Below, in pieces: positions 22,710-34,700 of a stretch of DNA of 64,000 nt. Position numbers and translations under genes: made by a program. The notes beneath the pieces were generated by a model. The model saw nothing but the letters and a program-made list of their open reading frames with translations, was not told the DNA's origin and ran no database searches. This DNA is from Leptasterias polaris (lineage: Eukaryota; Echinodermata; Asteroidea; Forcipulatida; Asteriidae). Every line of letters begins with the position of its first letter. Within the stretch, counting starts at the first letter, position 1. The stretch spans positions 7,141,001-7,205,000 of the forward strand of contig JAZGTN010000015.1 of NCBI GenBank assembly GCA_037783415.1, read 5' to 3'.

Positions 22710-24970
22710 CGTCGTCATTTATCCAAGGCTAACAGTATCTCAGAAACTCCACACAGGGTTATAATAAAGAGTCATTTGAAGTGTCGTGCCTCATTAGCCA
22801 CATACAGTGCTACAAAAGATATCAACTGTAGGCCTATATTTCGTCGACAACATTGCCTTCAATAAAGGTTTCTTTACGTTCTTCAATAAACCTAGCTTAG
22901 TCAGCTGCTATACAGATGATAAAAAAAGGAATGTTGGTGATATCGTTTTGTCTGCTTATTTACTCATTTTAAGCTTCTTATTTAAAAAAAGACACGATTT
23001 TCAAAACATAGTGCTACAAAGGGTGGGGACCTGGATATGTCCCCAAATACAACATTCATGAGAACAATTAAAAGAAAAAAAACCAAAAATCCGTAACCAC
23101 AATAATTTCCTTAGTTCATATCTAAAACCTTGCTAAAAGTTGGCACTTCACTGTTATATCATTTATCTCTTTAGTTAACTCCACTTGGATTAACCTGAGT
23201 TGCTGCCGGGAAAGTAAACCTCTTTTTAAACCACTGCACGTAATGATAAATATCACTTTATTCTAGTCGATACCAACTGTTCTGATTGAAAATGACATCA
23301 ACATGAATTATAAACAGCTCAATTTTACCCAGTGGCACGTGAAAATGTTCAATTCATGAGCCTTTTACAATACTCTTTATAACAATTTGATACGAGACAT
23401 TTTGAACGGCAGTCAGCACCAGAGTGGAACCCGCGTTACCCGAGGAGTGACTACAATGCGATGAACAAACGAAGATTCGCCTACTAGTTTGAAAAGATCT
23501 CAACATTCTTGTCCACCAAACACCGCTCCCTGAACTCTAATAGGTAAACATATAGTCGGCTGTGAATCTGTGACAACGTCCTGCCCTTGGTCTGAAGACA
23601 GGTGTTAAGCACCCCCCGATAGCACTCAAGCCACTACATCTATATAAATAGAGGGTGGGCTTTTCTCTGTCTTTCCGTCTGTCCGTCTGTCCGTCTGTCC
23701 GCTCATGCACTGGGTTGCGTTGTTTTCCCAGTTACGGGAGAGTTGTAAGCCTAGCGGTGTTGGCAGCCTTTTTATCCTGCGGTAAAAATAAATGTGCTAT
23801 GCATGTGTGCGGTTTTCCCAGCATGCCAAAGTCAATGCATGTGCGGCCTTCGTTTGCCTGCGCTTAAAAGAAATATCCTGTGTAATTGTTCGCGCGCGGT
23901 TCCCCGGCTCCACATGTTGACTGCGCCTGGAAATGTTCACGACGGTGCGGTGCCTGGAAATACATCTATGGTATGGTCACGGTATGGTATTCTGCGCCAG
24001 GTTCGCTGAATCGCCGCTCTAACAATTTCCCTCATATCATAATACTATTTGCCTTTAAACAACTTTTTGAAGAACTCATACTTAGGCCTATTATGAGTTT
24101 GAGTTACCAACGCTTTGTTTAAACATTTTGAAATAATCTAACGTAAGTAGTTTCTGAGTGAACGTGATGTGTTTGTTGTTAGGCTTCTTTTTTTTTTCAT
24201 CACTTGATACAAAAGACACTATGACTATGCGTAGTTGACAACCTATCATTCACCCAACCGAGGTTTCCAGACTTAATGTGAACATGAAGATCATGGACCA
24301 TCTCATGATCATGATTCGATACACGGTACCACTGAACAATTGCATCCGTTATCCAATAAAAACCCATCATGTAAACGTAACATTTCTCAGGACTTCACTT
24401 ATCAACCAAAAGCAAAAAAACCATAAAGCTAAACAAATTCAGCATCCACAACAACCTCTTTGTGCACAAACACATTCACAAACTCAAAGCAACTACCACA
24501 GAAACTTGAATGTGGATGAAACTGCAGCAGTCCCAGCACAGAGACAAAAAGATGCACAACGTCACACAGATGCCCGCACAAACTGTTCATAGCAAACTCT
24601 TATAAGTTTTAGATCCATTGCAACTTCGCTTTTATGAAAACCCACATACTGTTTCCAAGAAATTCATAAATTTAAACCACTTCTACTTTAAAGACAGCAA
24701 ATTAGTTTCCTTTAGACAAGTGTATGACATAAAGAACTCAGGTGCCATAAATTTTGTTTCTTTCCCTTATCATCACTATTTTAGACAGATTAGCCCAACA
24801 TGTAAACACAAACCCTTTAATAAATTTCTCTGTTGTTAACTATAAACTCTATATTACAGCCAATTTTTACTCAGCCACCATGTTGCCAATAAACATTCTT
24901 TTTCATACAATGTTTCCTCTCATTATTGATTAATTTGTGTTCAATCTACCTCTACATTACCTGTTATATG
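22710..24970. other. Intergenic stretch with (CGTCTGTC)n microsatellite
   Basis: A short tetranucleotide-like array (GTCTGTCC)n lies at 23,668-23,702, preceded by TATATAAATAGAGGGTGGGC. The ORF at 24,278-24,592 is Gln/His-rich with no recognisable domain. No supportable gene. Confidence 0.45.
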
Positions 24971-24971
24971 C

Positions 24972-26820
24972 CCCCCTTTTCACATAGTCCACAAAGTAGT
25001 GTCTAACCCCAATATCTCTACACTCGACAGGTTTGAACCGGCCTCTGAGGTTGAAATCCGGAAACTGATAAATTCATCACCTTCAAAATCTTGTGACATT
25101 GACCCCATCCCAACTTGGCTGTTGAAAAGGCACTTGTCTGTCCTGTCTACCCCTATCACCAAAATTGTCAATTTGTCGCTTCATAATGCAGCTTTTCCTC
25201 AGCGTTTCAAAAGTGCTATCGTCACTCCACTCCTTAAAAAGCCATCGCTAGACTCAGAAAATCTCAAAAATTTCCGCCCAGTTTCCAACCTCTCATTTAT
25301 GTCGAAAATAATTGAGAAAGTAGTTGCCGCCCGTCTGACTGATCATCTGTCTGAACACAATCTGTACGAGACCTCTCAATGTGCATACAGAAAATATCAT
25401 GGGACAGAGAGTGCATTGTTGCGCGTACATAATGATATTCTTCGCACCATGGATGATAAACGTGGTGTGTTCTTAGTCCTCTTAGACCTTTCCGCAGCCT
25501 TTGACACCATAGATCATACTATCCTTCTGGGACGCCTGAAATCTTTGGTGTCAATGGGCCAGTTCTCCAATGGATGAAATCTTACATCAGCAACCGAACT
25601 CAAGCCATCAACATTAATGGAGTTTTATCATCACTTGCCACGCTCTTGTATGGTGTTCCCCAGGGATCTGTCCTTGGGCCACTCTTCTTCACCATTTACT
25701 CTAAACCAATAGCTGCAATTGCAAGAAACCACGGACTCCATGTACATTTGTATGCAGACGATACTCAACTGTATCTTTCATTTGATTTAAATTGTTCTGA
25801 TGAGCAATCTGAACGCAAACGTGTTGAGCAATGTGTTTCTGATATAAAGTCATGGATGACCAATAATAAATTAAAACTCAATGATGATAAAACGGAACTG
25901 CTCATAATAACGTCTAAACATAACCAAGACAAAATAATCAATCACCAGATGCAAATTGGCACTGCTACTGTTACATCATCTGCTAATGCTCGCAATCTTG
26001 GGATCATGTTTGATAACACTATGTGCATGGAATCCCATGTGAAGAAAATTTGTCAATCTGCTTTTTACCATATTAGAAACATTAGCAGCATTCGTAAAGT
26101 CCTCAATAAAAAGTCTGCCTCTATCCTTATACATGCTTTCATTACATCCAGGCTTGATAATGGAAACTCATTGCGTTATGGTACTAACAAGCATCTTATC
26201 AAAAAACTGCAAAATGTCCAGAACGCTGCTGCTCGGGTATTATCAAAAACACGTAAATATGATCACATCACACCTGTGTTGAAACAGCTTCACTGGCTCC
26301 CAGTCTGTCAAAGAATTAAATTCAAAATCATTTTGCTTCCCTGGAAAGCTATGAATGATAGGGCTCCTCCCTATCTCAAAGAAATTCTCTCACCATATAC
26401 GCCAACTCGCAATCTTCGCTCTACAAACCAACTTCTTTTAACTGTCCCAAAACAACCACTTCCAACGGCGTTCGCGCATTTTCTGTATCTGCACCCACTC
26501 TCTGGAACTCTTTTCCTTTACATATCCGAGCTACAAAGTCTCTGGACATTTTCAAAACATTGCTAAAAACTCACCTGTTCAATATTTCTTATGATTGACT
26601 ATCTGTTTGTTATTTTTTTTCCACTTGTTTTTGCCGACACATTTATGTAAATCTGTTTTATTCAATGTGCTCTTATTTCTTTCTAAGCTACGTAATTTGT
26701 AACCCTTTTTGTTACTCTCTCCGTTTTTTGTTTTTGTTTGGTTTTTATGCGCCTCGGAATAAGTTTAGTCTTAGATGGATGGCGCTTTACAAGTTTTAAT
26801 TATTATTAATTATTATTAAC
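24972..26820 (+). mobile_element. CR1/L2-like LINE, 5'-truncated and frameshifted
   Basis: Reverse transcriptase is read across three frames. 24,999-25,577 gives FEPASEVEIRKLI, SCDIDPIPTWLLK, FRPVSNLSFMSKIIEKVVA and VLLDLSAAFDTIDHTILL. 25,574-26,566 gives GVPQGSVLGPLFF, the catalytic HLYADDTQLY, ARNLGIMFD and LHWLPVCQRIKFKI. From about 26,470 a third frame gives AFSVSAPTLWNSF and SLDIFKTLLKTHLF to a TGA. The element lacks the endonuclease and ORF1 regions. Its 3' end runs through GGATGGCGCTTTACAAGTTT into an (ATT)n tail. The YADD box is intact but two frameshifts (near 25,555 and 26,465) make it a dead copy. Confidence 0.92.
24999..26580 (+). pseudogene. Reverse transcriptase remnant of the LINE
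   Basis: This is the coding part of the LINE, in three overlapping plus-strand frames. The first frameshift falls just after the LDLSAAFDTIDHTILLGRLK region and the second just before AFSVSAPTLWN. Neither is likely to be programmed, because family members encode this region in one frame. Confidence 0.85.
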
Positions 26821-26855
26821 TAGCGGGATGCCGCGCTTCGCGCGGCACCCGCTAG
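26820..26855 (-). mobile_element. Possible Helitron 3' terminus (hairpin plus CTAG)
   Basis: Read on the minus strand, a GC-rich hairpin (GCCGCGC-GAA-GCGCGGC) is followed by ATCCCG and CTAG, then T. That is the order of a Helitron 3' end inserted between A and T. The element body would lie to the right. The plus-strand hairpin extends outward to include CTAG, which is less typical, and no 5' TC end or Rep/helicase is seen. Confidence 0.4.
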
Positions 26856-28360
26856 GTGGGCGCGATTCTTGCCCATAAAATATGACAAAGTGCATTGGGG
26901 TAATGGGGTGGGTTAATTGGAGAGGATATCAGAGTTTATAATTTTCAGAATTGGTTTGGTAAAAAGATATTTAAAATCAGTTCGCAATGTAGTTATGTCC
27001 TATGATGAAATGTTGAGCATGCAAAATGTGTTGAGTGCGGTCGAAGGCGACGCGTCGCCTCCCCTTACCCTTTTCGCCCCATTTCTCGACTACGAAGCAT
27101 AAGTTGGGGGGGGGGGTGTTTTAATATTTGGCAAGGATATACTAAGGCAATGATGCATGCTTGGCATGACATGTATGTTTTTTTGATATATCAGGACTTT
27201 TTGAATATCCAACAAAGGCCCATGAAATCCATGAAATATATGCTTCTGTGCTCCTAAAATTTCTTAAAATGTGTCTTTGCTTATATATTTTCTCTTTCTG
27301 AATATCCGTGTTTGCCCGTGGTGAACTTTATATTTTCTCAGTATATTTCGGTGTTTCTGTTTCACGTCGATGTGAATTAAGCAACACTTACTTTTAGTCC
27401 AAGGAATACAAACATTGACATTCACTATGTGAAAGGTATAGGTATATATATATATATATATATTGTTTTCATTTACAGAGTAGTGTAGCCCTAAATACAT
27501 GTACATGTACATAACCACAATATCTGTACCCAGAAATCATCATGTGAAATTTGATGGTTTTTTAAAGTGTTTTGTAAAAAGCAAACTAGCAATTGTAGTG
27601 TGTCATAGATGTCGATTGAAATTAAATTGCTTCCTTGTGCTGGCAAACTACTGCTAAACACAATTGAAAATTATGAACTGTCACGCACATGTTTTAACTT
27701 AACATTTTCTTGGTTTCTACAAGTGACATGAATCAACTAAAATGTGCTGAAAAAAACTAACAACCTTTTCAATCAGATTATAAAGGGACTTTCACTTTTT
27801 TAAATGAATTGTAAGTATAAAACAAATCTACAGTTTGCCAGAATTTCAGCAAGTTTATTTTTAAGGAAACGATAAAGTTGTTCTTGCCAATTGTTAATAC
27901 TTATATGCTTGTTGAAAATTGTGAGATATTTTTAAACCCTCAAAGTTGAATAATTTATCTTTATAAATAAATAAAAAATCTGTCAATAAAATATATGTAA
28001 TTAATTATAAATGAACTTGGGTGTCTTGATTTAGCTATTGAAATAACTGTAGTTATCACATTACTATGCTAGTGAACAATTTGCTTCGCAGTCAAATGGC
28101 AGTTTTCCCAGAAGTTATAATTCAGTTGGTGATCATGACAATACCATTCATTATTTTTAACAAAAATTGAAAAAAATGTAAAATGACATGTATCCAATGA
28201 AGTGATTACTTATGAAAGAGTCCTATCATTTTGGGTTTGGCATCTTCTTAAAACATTAATCTAATGTTGACTTGTTTTACATATTTCATTGCAGCAACTG
28301 TATTTATAATTCATTTTGACAAACAACTTTAAATAATCAAAGTTGCAGTGGCCAACAGTG
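26856..28360. other. Non-coding stretch
   Basis: It contains a G-run near 27,105, a (TA)n tract near 27,445 and long AT-rich sequence. The first few hundred bases may be Helitron interior. No gene. Confidence 0.45.
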
Positions 28361-28368
28361 GCTTGTAA

Positions 28369-28790
28369 TTATCCAAGGCTGTTATTCTTCTTTAGCATGA
28401 GCTTTTTTAGTTGCCTCTTTCGATAGGAAACAAAATTATCCTGTTTTTGAGTTTTCTTCTTTGATGGATTTTCATTAGTTGACTTTACAGCCAGCTGCTT
28501 CTCTTCTCGCAGTGCTTCGTCAATTTTCATGAAACTTCGTCTCTGTGGTGTCATTTCGTCGTCTCCGGAGGGATTCTCTTGTGGTGGTGAGTTGGCACTT
28601 GGTCGAGGTGGGAAGGGGAGACTCGGTGGTCTAGTCAGGGCTGGTTGGTCAGTCATCATCTCACTACTGGGGGGTTCTGTTGCGGGTTGTGGTAGGGTGT
28701 TTGTATCATCTTGGCCAATGGTGCCAAAGATGTCATTCAGGGTGGTCATGCATTCCATGATAACTTGTTCCAGGTCAACTCTCAAGGCAT
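28369..28790 (-). CDS. Terminal exon, Pro-rich and Lys-rich, unknown family
   Basis: The minus-strand acceptor CCTTTGTGAAG precedes an open 422 bases. The frame starts ALRVDLEQVIMECMTTLNDI, passes a Pro/Ser/Thr-rich acidic segment and ends in a basic stretch YRKRQLKKLMLKKNN before TAA. The terminal basic patch looks nuclear or nucleic-acid-binding rather than extracellular, which argues against fusion to the LDLa gene. It is clearly coding-like, but its function is unknown. Confidence 0.55.
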
Positions 28791-31700
28791 CTTCACAAAG
28801 GACAAGAAACAAAGTTTAAGGAAAAAACCAAAACATCAACTTCAAGAAACAAATAAGAGGTGGTTCCTACTCGAAAAAAAAAATGAACAAAGTATATGTC
28901 CATTACGACCAATCTCACACCAAAGAACAAATGCAATCATGAGCAAAGGCCATTTCGTTATAAAACTGTAGGTTTGTCCATGTTCACCCTCCATACCCAA
29001 GTTTACAATGGTCAGAAAGAGAAAGATCAGCCCTTTCCAGTGGTGGTAAAATAAAATAAGATAGTGTAGTAATTCATTAGAAATGGAGTGGAAATGTCCG
29101 AAATGTCAAACAGAGCACCATCTGGTTGTGTACAAAAAAGTGTTTGAGTTTTAAGATTAAACTGAGGAAACAAATATAATGAGGTGATAATATAATTTGT
29201 AATATTGGTATTTGAGTGAAAGTTTACTGGTTTTTAAGAATGTGTGCTTTTACACTTCAGTACATTTGCAAACAATGCGGTCACCAAGGTTGTTTATGTC
29301 AACAACAACAAATCGATAACAAAAGAGTTTTAACATTTCAATTACTTCAGAGGATGCCCATTTTGTACCTTCCAATTACTGGTTCTAGTTGAGTAATTTG
29401 CAGTTTTTAGTAATTGATTATTGGGTTTGTTAGGTTTGCATCAGGTACTTTGGTTTGCGCAAGATTTAATGGACATGGTACTTTTCACAAACGTTTTTAA
29501 AGTAGCGGAAAAATGTATGAGAGGAAACTCGAGTATTATAACAACACTTACCAGCTTCACCAAGCGGTCCTTGCAGCATCTGAACTTTCTCCTTCAGCAA
29601 AGTGAACTTCCTGCTAAGCCCTTTTACCACACCTAAAATGTTTGGGGTTCAATAAAAACAAAATTTACTCGAGCAGAACTTGAACCTGCAACCTCCAGAA
29701 TAATGTGCCGGCCCTCAGTCTGTACAACCGAGCATAATCTAGCCCTATGTTGCGGTCTTCCTATGTTGTCAATGTCGTTGTTCGGGGTTGCCAGTTATAA
29801 GCCATTCAACCTGTAACTGCTGTAAAGCCAGGGATCACATCCGATACAAGCTAGGAAGTGGCAGCAAAGGGATCCTGTATAAGAGGATGATACTTTTTAT
29901 GTCAAATACACAATTTGACTGTACTTAGAAGAGAACAAAACAGGAATGAACCGATTCAGAGGAACTTGCTTTCATTTTACTCATGTGGTTTGAAGGAATG
30001 GCCCAACATGTTGGATTTGGGAAGAGTAAATTTAGTTTTAAGAACCATTGCAAAATAAAAGGATAAATTTACATGAGAAAAGAATCTACTGATTTTAATG
30101 GAACCTGAACACTTCTTGGGCTTTGGATAATAATGCTTGAGGGTGGTTAAGTTTCAGCAATTTTCGAAATTATTTTTCAAAAAATTACAACCTTCAGACC
30201 TAAACATTTCTTAAATGATTGATCAAGTTCCAGTTCCAGTTCCAGTTATTTTTAAAACCAATTTCATCACTTGTTTTTAATTGTATTAGCTGTATTTCTG
30301 GCATAAAGAATGATACCTTAAGTTTCACCCTTACACCAATGTGCAAGAAAACCTGATGTGTAAAATCACACTATTACCAAATTTTCACTTTTCTTTTCAT
30401 GGGCGGAAAAAACCCTAAATAATCCACAACTAATGACTATTTCACAAGTGATCACAGTGACAATAAGCCATGATATCAATACCTAGATTAATGCAGAGCT
30501 GCCAGCCTTTTCTGATTCTGCATTAAGTTCCCTGAAATTAAGCCAATCATGCCATGTATTGATGGAGAAATTTGAAAAATCTCTCTGATTATGGAAATTT
30601 TGTCTGTGTTATGTTGAGTGTATAACTCTAAACATCTCCCTGATCGTTGTACAAAAACTCCCCGATTGCAAGACACAAATGTTGGCAGGCTTGTTAGTGG
30701 TTTGACTCTCCTGGAGCTCAAAAACTTTAAGGCAGGGGAAATTTGTTTTTAATTGTCAAAGTTCAATATCGTAAGTTGGTGTATCCCAACATATGAATAA
30801 AATAACCTGAGAAAATTAAGGCTCAAATGGTCATCGAGAAACCACCCTCGTTGCATAAAATTGTATGCTTACAGATGTCTGAGAAAGACTACATGCCTGA
30901 AGCCTTCATCAGATTCAAATTTTCGGTGGAAAATGACTTCTTTCTCTAAAACTACATTACTTCAAAGGGTGTCATTTCTAACAGCCCTCCAGTGCTCTTT
31001 ACCAAGTAAGATTTTATGGTCTTTAATTTTGGGAGTAAATACCAAAGGTGTACACTCCCTTTAAGGATTAGTTGTATCCTTAAAACATAGTTTGAAAACC
31101 AATGTGAACAGTTACACTGCAAACACTGTGGTGTTAAAATTGACACCATGGGTGTTGTCATATATAGCCTAGATACAAGAATCAAAGTTTACACACCGTA
31201 AGGTGTTAAATAAATCACTAGTTTATGTCACAACAATTACATTGGTGTTAATTTTGATTCTCTCTTTGGTATCTATATGTGACAACACCCATGGTATCAA
31301 TTTTAACACCCCAGAAGTGTTGCTGGACGAAGCGCAAAAAGAACTAGACATTAAGTGTTTGTCGACAAACACAAAACTGTTCCGTGTTGTTTTGCTTCGA
31401 TTAAGTGCTTCAAAGCTATAAGTTGGTCTGATTTCAAGATAGAAGACTTTTGACCTTTGACAGGCCCTTTTTACTAAGTGCCTGAAAACCTAGTCTTCAT
31501 TCTGATACTAATTCGAAAGGAGCTTTTAAACCAGAAATAAAGGTCAACATGGGGTCATGGTAACCCTTGTCTAACATTTAATGCTCAAAGGGTTTATAAC
31601 TGAACAGAAATTGAAAATCGGGTGTGTAGTTCTTGATGGTCCCACTTCCGGTTGACCCGGAAGTAAAGGTCAACATGGGGTCACGGTTACCCAAGGCTAA

Positions 31701-34700
31701 TCCCAATGCCCAAGGAGTCTATAACTGAAAAAAGTTTGACGATCGGTTGTATACTTTTAGAGATACAGTGGTCTCAAGATTGGCTAATTAAATATTCACC
31801 TCGCTGTAAATGGGCTAATTAATTAAGAATTAAAAAAAAATTTACATTGAGAGTTAAGTTCACGTACTAAGCTTCAATTTGATATAGGATCTAACTCTTT
31901 CATATTACGCTTTAGGATATTAGTCACATGCACGGTTGTGTAAACAGGTCTTTTTACTTGAAATTTTGTTTATGAAACTGCTGTTAGACGGGTCACCAAC
32001 TGTTTCAGAAAAGGTATGTTGACAAAAAATAACCGTGAATGCTCAGGCTTATACGTAAGCCTGTGACGGTTACACAGTTAAGTGACAGATCTTACGGTTA
32101 AATGGTTTACATTTGTACGGTTCAGATAAACGTTGAAAAATTCACTTAAAAAGTGCTGCGTAACAAACACATAGGCCTATCATTCCCAATTTACAGACTC
32201 GTAGTCTTTGTTATTTCAATACAACTGTGCTTGCAGCAATATTTGTAAGAAACATTGAACGCTAGGGGGCGTTCCACAAAAATTCGATTGCGCATGCTCG
32301 CTTTTGCAGGGTGATTGCGCAAAGTCAAAATGCTGCAATGAAGAATGAAGACACAATGTTTTTGATCACATGCCGGTTGTGTAAACAGGTTTTTTTACTT
32401 GAAATGTTTATGAAACTGCTGTTACACGGGTCACCAACTGTTTTTAGAAACAGTTAAACGTTTTTAAAAAAATAACCGTGAATGTGCAGGCTTATACGTA
32501 AGCCTGCGACGGTTACACGGTTAAGTGACAGATCGTACGGTTAAACGTTCACATTTGTACGGTTCGGATAAACGTTGAAAAATTCACTTGAAATGGTGCG
32601 AAATGCTGACCATAATAATTGTGATCACGATTTGCACAGCAAACGATCCCATGCCACAACACACCCATATTGTTTCCATTTACAGGCTTAAGTCTTTGTT
32701 ATTTCATTACTTTGCGTGCGGCACGGGTCATAAATGGGTCGCGGACTTGAACGAGTTTAAAATTTGTCTCCTTTCGTATATAAACACATATCAAATTCTA
32801 GGCAGAGTACCCAAGGCGTTAAATTTGCCTGAAAATTTTTGCTTTTTTCTACTGACAATGTTTCAATAAGTTTTGATGCTTTTAAACTGACCGTCAATAA
32901 AATATTTCTTGTTTTAAGAAACATTTGTGTAATCTAGGACGTTAAATTTGAGCTTAATTGAAAAATTATGTTTCTAGAAGTCGGATTTGTTTTCCCTATC
33001 TCCATGTGTTTTGTACACGGCGAAAACGCGCAATAAATGACGTCATTGTGACGTCCGTAATTTTAGGCCGAAAGGCACATCTACAATATCCCAGAAGTCT
33101 AAAACTGAAAAAAAGTTTGACGATCGGGGGTATACTTTTTTAGATATTGTGCCAACAAGGTTGGCTAATTAAATATTCACCTCGCTGTTAAGTGGCTAAT
33201 TAATTAAGAATTTTAACATTTATCACATTTAGAGTTAAGTTCATGTACTAAGCTTCAATTTGATATAGGATCTAACTCTTTCATATTTACGCTCAAGGAT
33301 ATTAGGTGTATACAAAAAACGTGTACAAATGCTATGGGATTTAGGCGGAAACAAATGTATAAGAAAAATAATATAAATCTCGACGAAAACAACACCTGTT
33401 CTGACTTTGTTCCGACAGTAAGTCGGAACAGCTAATAAAAATCTCGACGAAAACAAAAGCTGTTCCGACAGCTAGGTCGGAACAGCTAATTACATCATAC
33501 TTTCCACAATTTGACATTACACAAAAACAAAAATGTAACTTACTCGGATCAACAGGTCCAATTTGAACACCGTTCCGTCCTCTATTGTTTCCTGGTAAAA
33601 GCCATTTGAAAAACAAGGTGTAATACTTGACAATGTTTTAGTGGTTAGAAAAGTTCAATGTATTTGACTTTACACCTCGGAAACAATATAGAATTAGCAA
33701 CAATTGTTTTACTGAGTGATGTTACAAATGGGGTCGGCCCAATTTCATAGAGCTGCTGAACGGCAAATTTTGTGCATACTGCGCAAGTTTTCATTTCAGT
33801 TTGTGTGCTCACGGTTAGCAGGGTTATCCCTGCAAACCGTGAGCAAACGAAAATAGTCCATTAGACCCATGTACTGATGACATCACATTATGTTTTACTG
33901 CATTGCTCAAGTGATGTATCTGGGAGCGGGTAGGGCTACCGAATTTCCAACAGTTGAGTGGACACAATGGTATCCCACTTTCAGAAAAGTGGTAAACAAA
34001 CTAACGTCATTAGTTAAAGTCTACCTTGTTGATAGCAGAGTCGTTCGTCCTCGCCTCCCAAACAGTCTGTAATGCCATCGCATGCATACTCCCTTGAAAG
34101 ACATCTTCCATTGTAACAGGCAAACTGGTAGTGCGGATCACAATTGCCTAGGGAAAACGACAAATGGTATATTTCAAAACCTGTACAAACGTTTTCAAGG
34201 AAACATCAATTCAAATTATTGACTGAAACCTAGGAATAATAGAGCTGCGGGGAACAGACAATTTTGCTTTAACAGTTTTCTGCTATGCATTAATAAGCAG
34301 GAAAACAGTCACAGGTTGTGCCAGTAGTATGTTGGGTTTTTTCGCTGGTAACCATATTCTGTTAAACAAAATTGTGTTGTGCTCGGCTACTTGTTGTGCT
34401 TAACCCTTACTGAGTACCGTCTAACAAAAATCCCACCAATGTTTTATATTTCCTCTGGTTACAGTGACCTTCCATTGGGGGTATGGGGTTGGGGGTTATT
34501 GGAGACTGCAAAGCTGTTCCACTTTATTAGAGGGTTGAATGTTTGTGAACTGCATGCGTTGACACTCACGCTAAGCCATGTGGCAGATTTTATATGCTGG
34601 GTATATATGGTAAAGATGTTTTCCCCAGCCCATAACAAAATATAACCACGGGAGCTGATACCCCCCCTTCCTCGTATGGTCCAGTCTAGGTTATCAAGGA

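Larger units (their letters stand above)
20340..22710. repeat. Decayed tandem array, unit about 21 bp (GTGGTATCACAGTAGCCTAAT)
   Basis: Dozens of diverged units close to GTGGTATCACAGTAGCC plus TAAT occur across the interval. They are clearest at 22,000-22,640 and also appear at 20,380-20,440 and 21,240-21,400. Two TIR elements interrupt the array. Unit edges are blurred by substitutions and indels, so the array is old. No coding potential. Confidence 0.85.

Noticed and set aside
33890..34072. [13 protein letters not shown] and its minus-strand counterpart in the right arm
   Set aside because: Antisense of the LDLa exon encoding [14 protein letters not shown].
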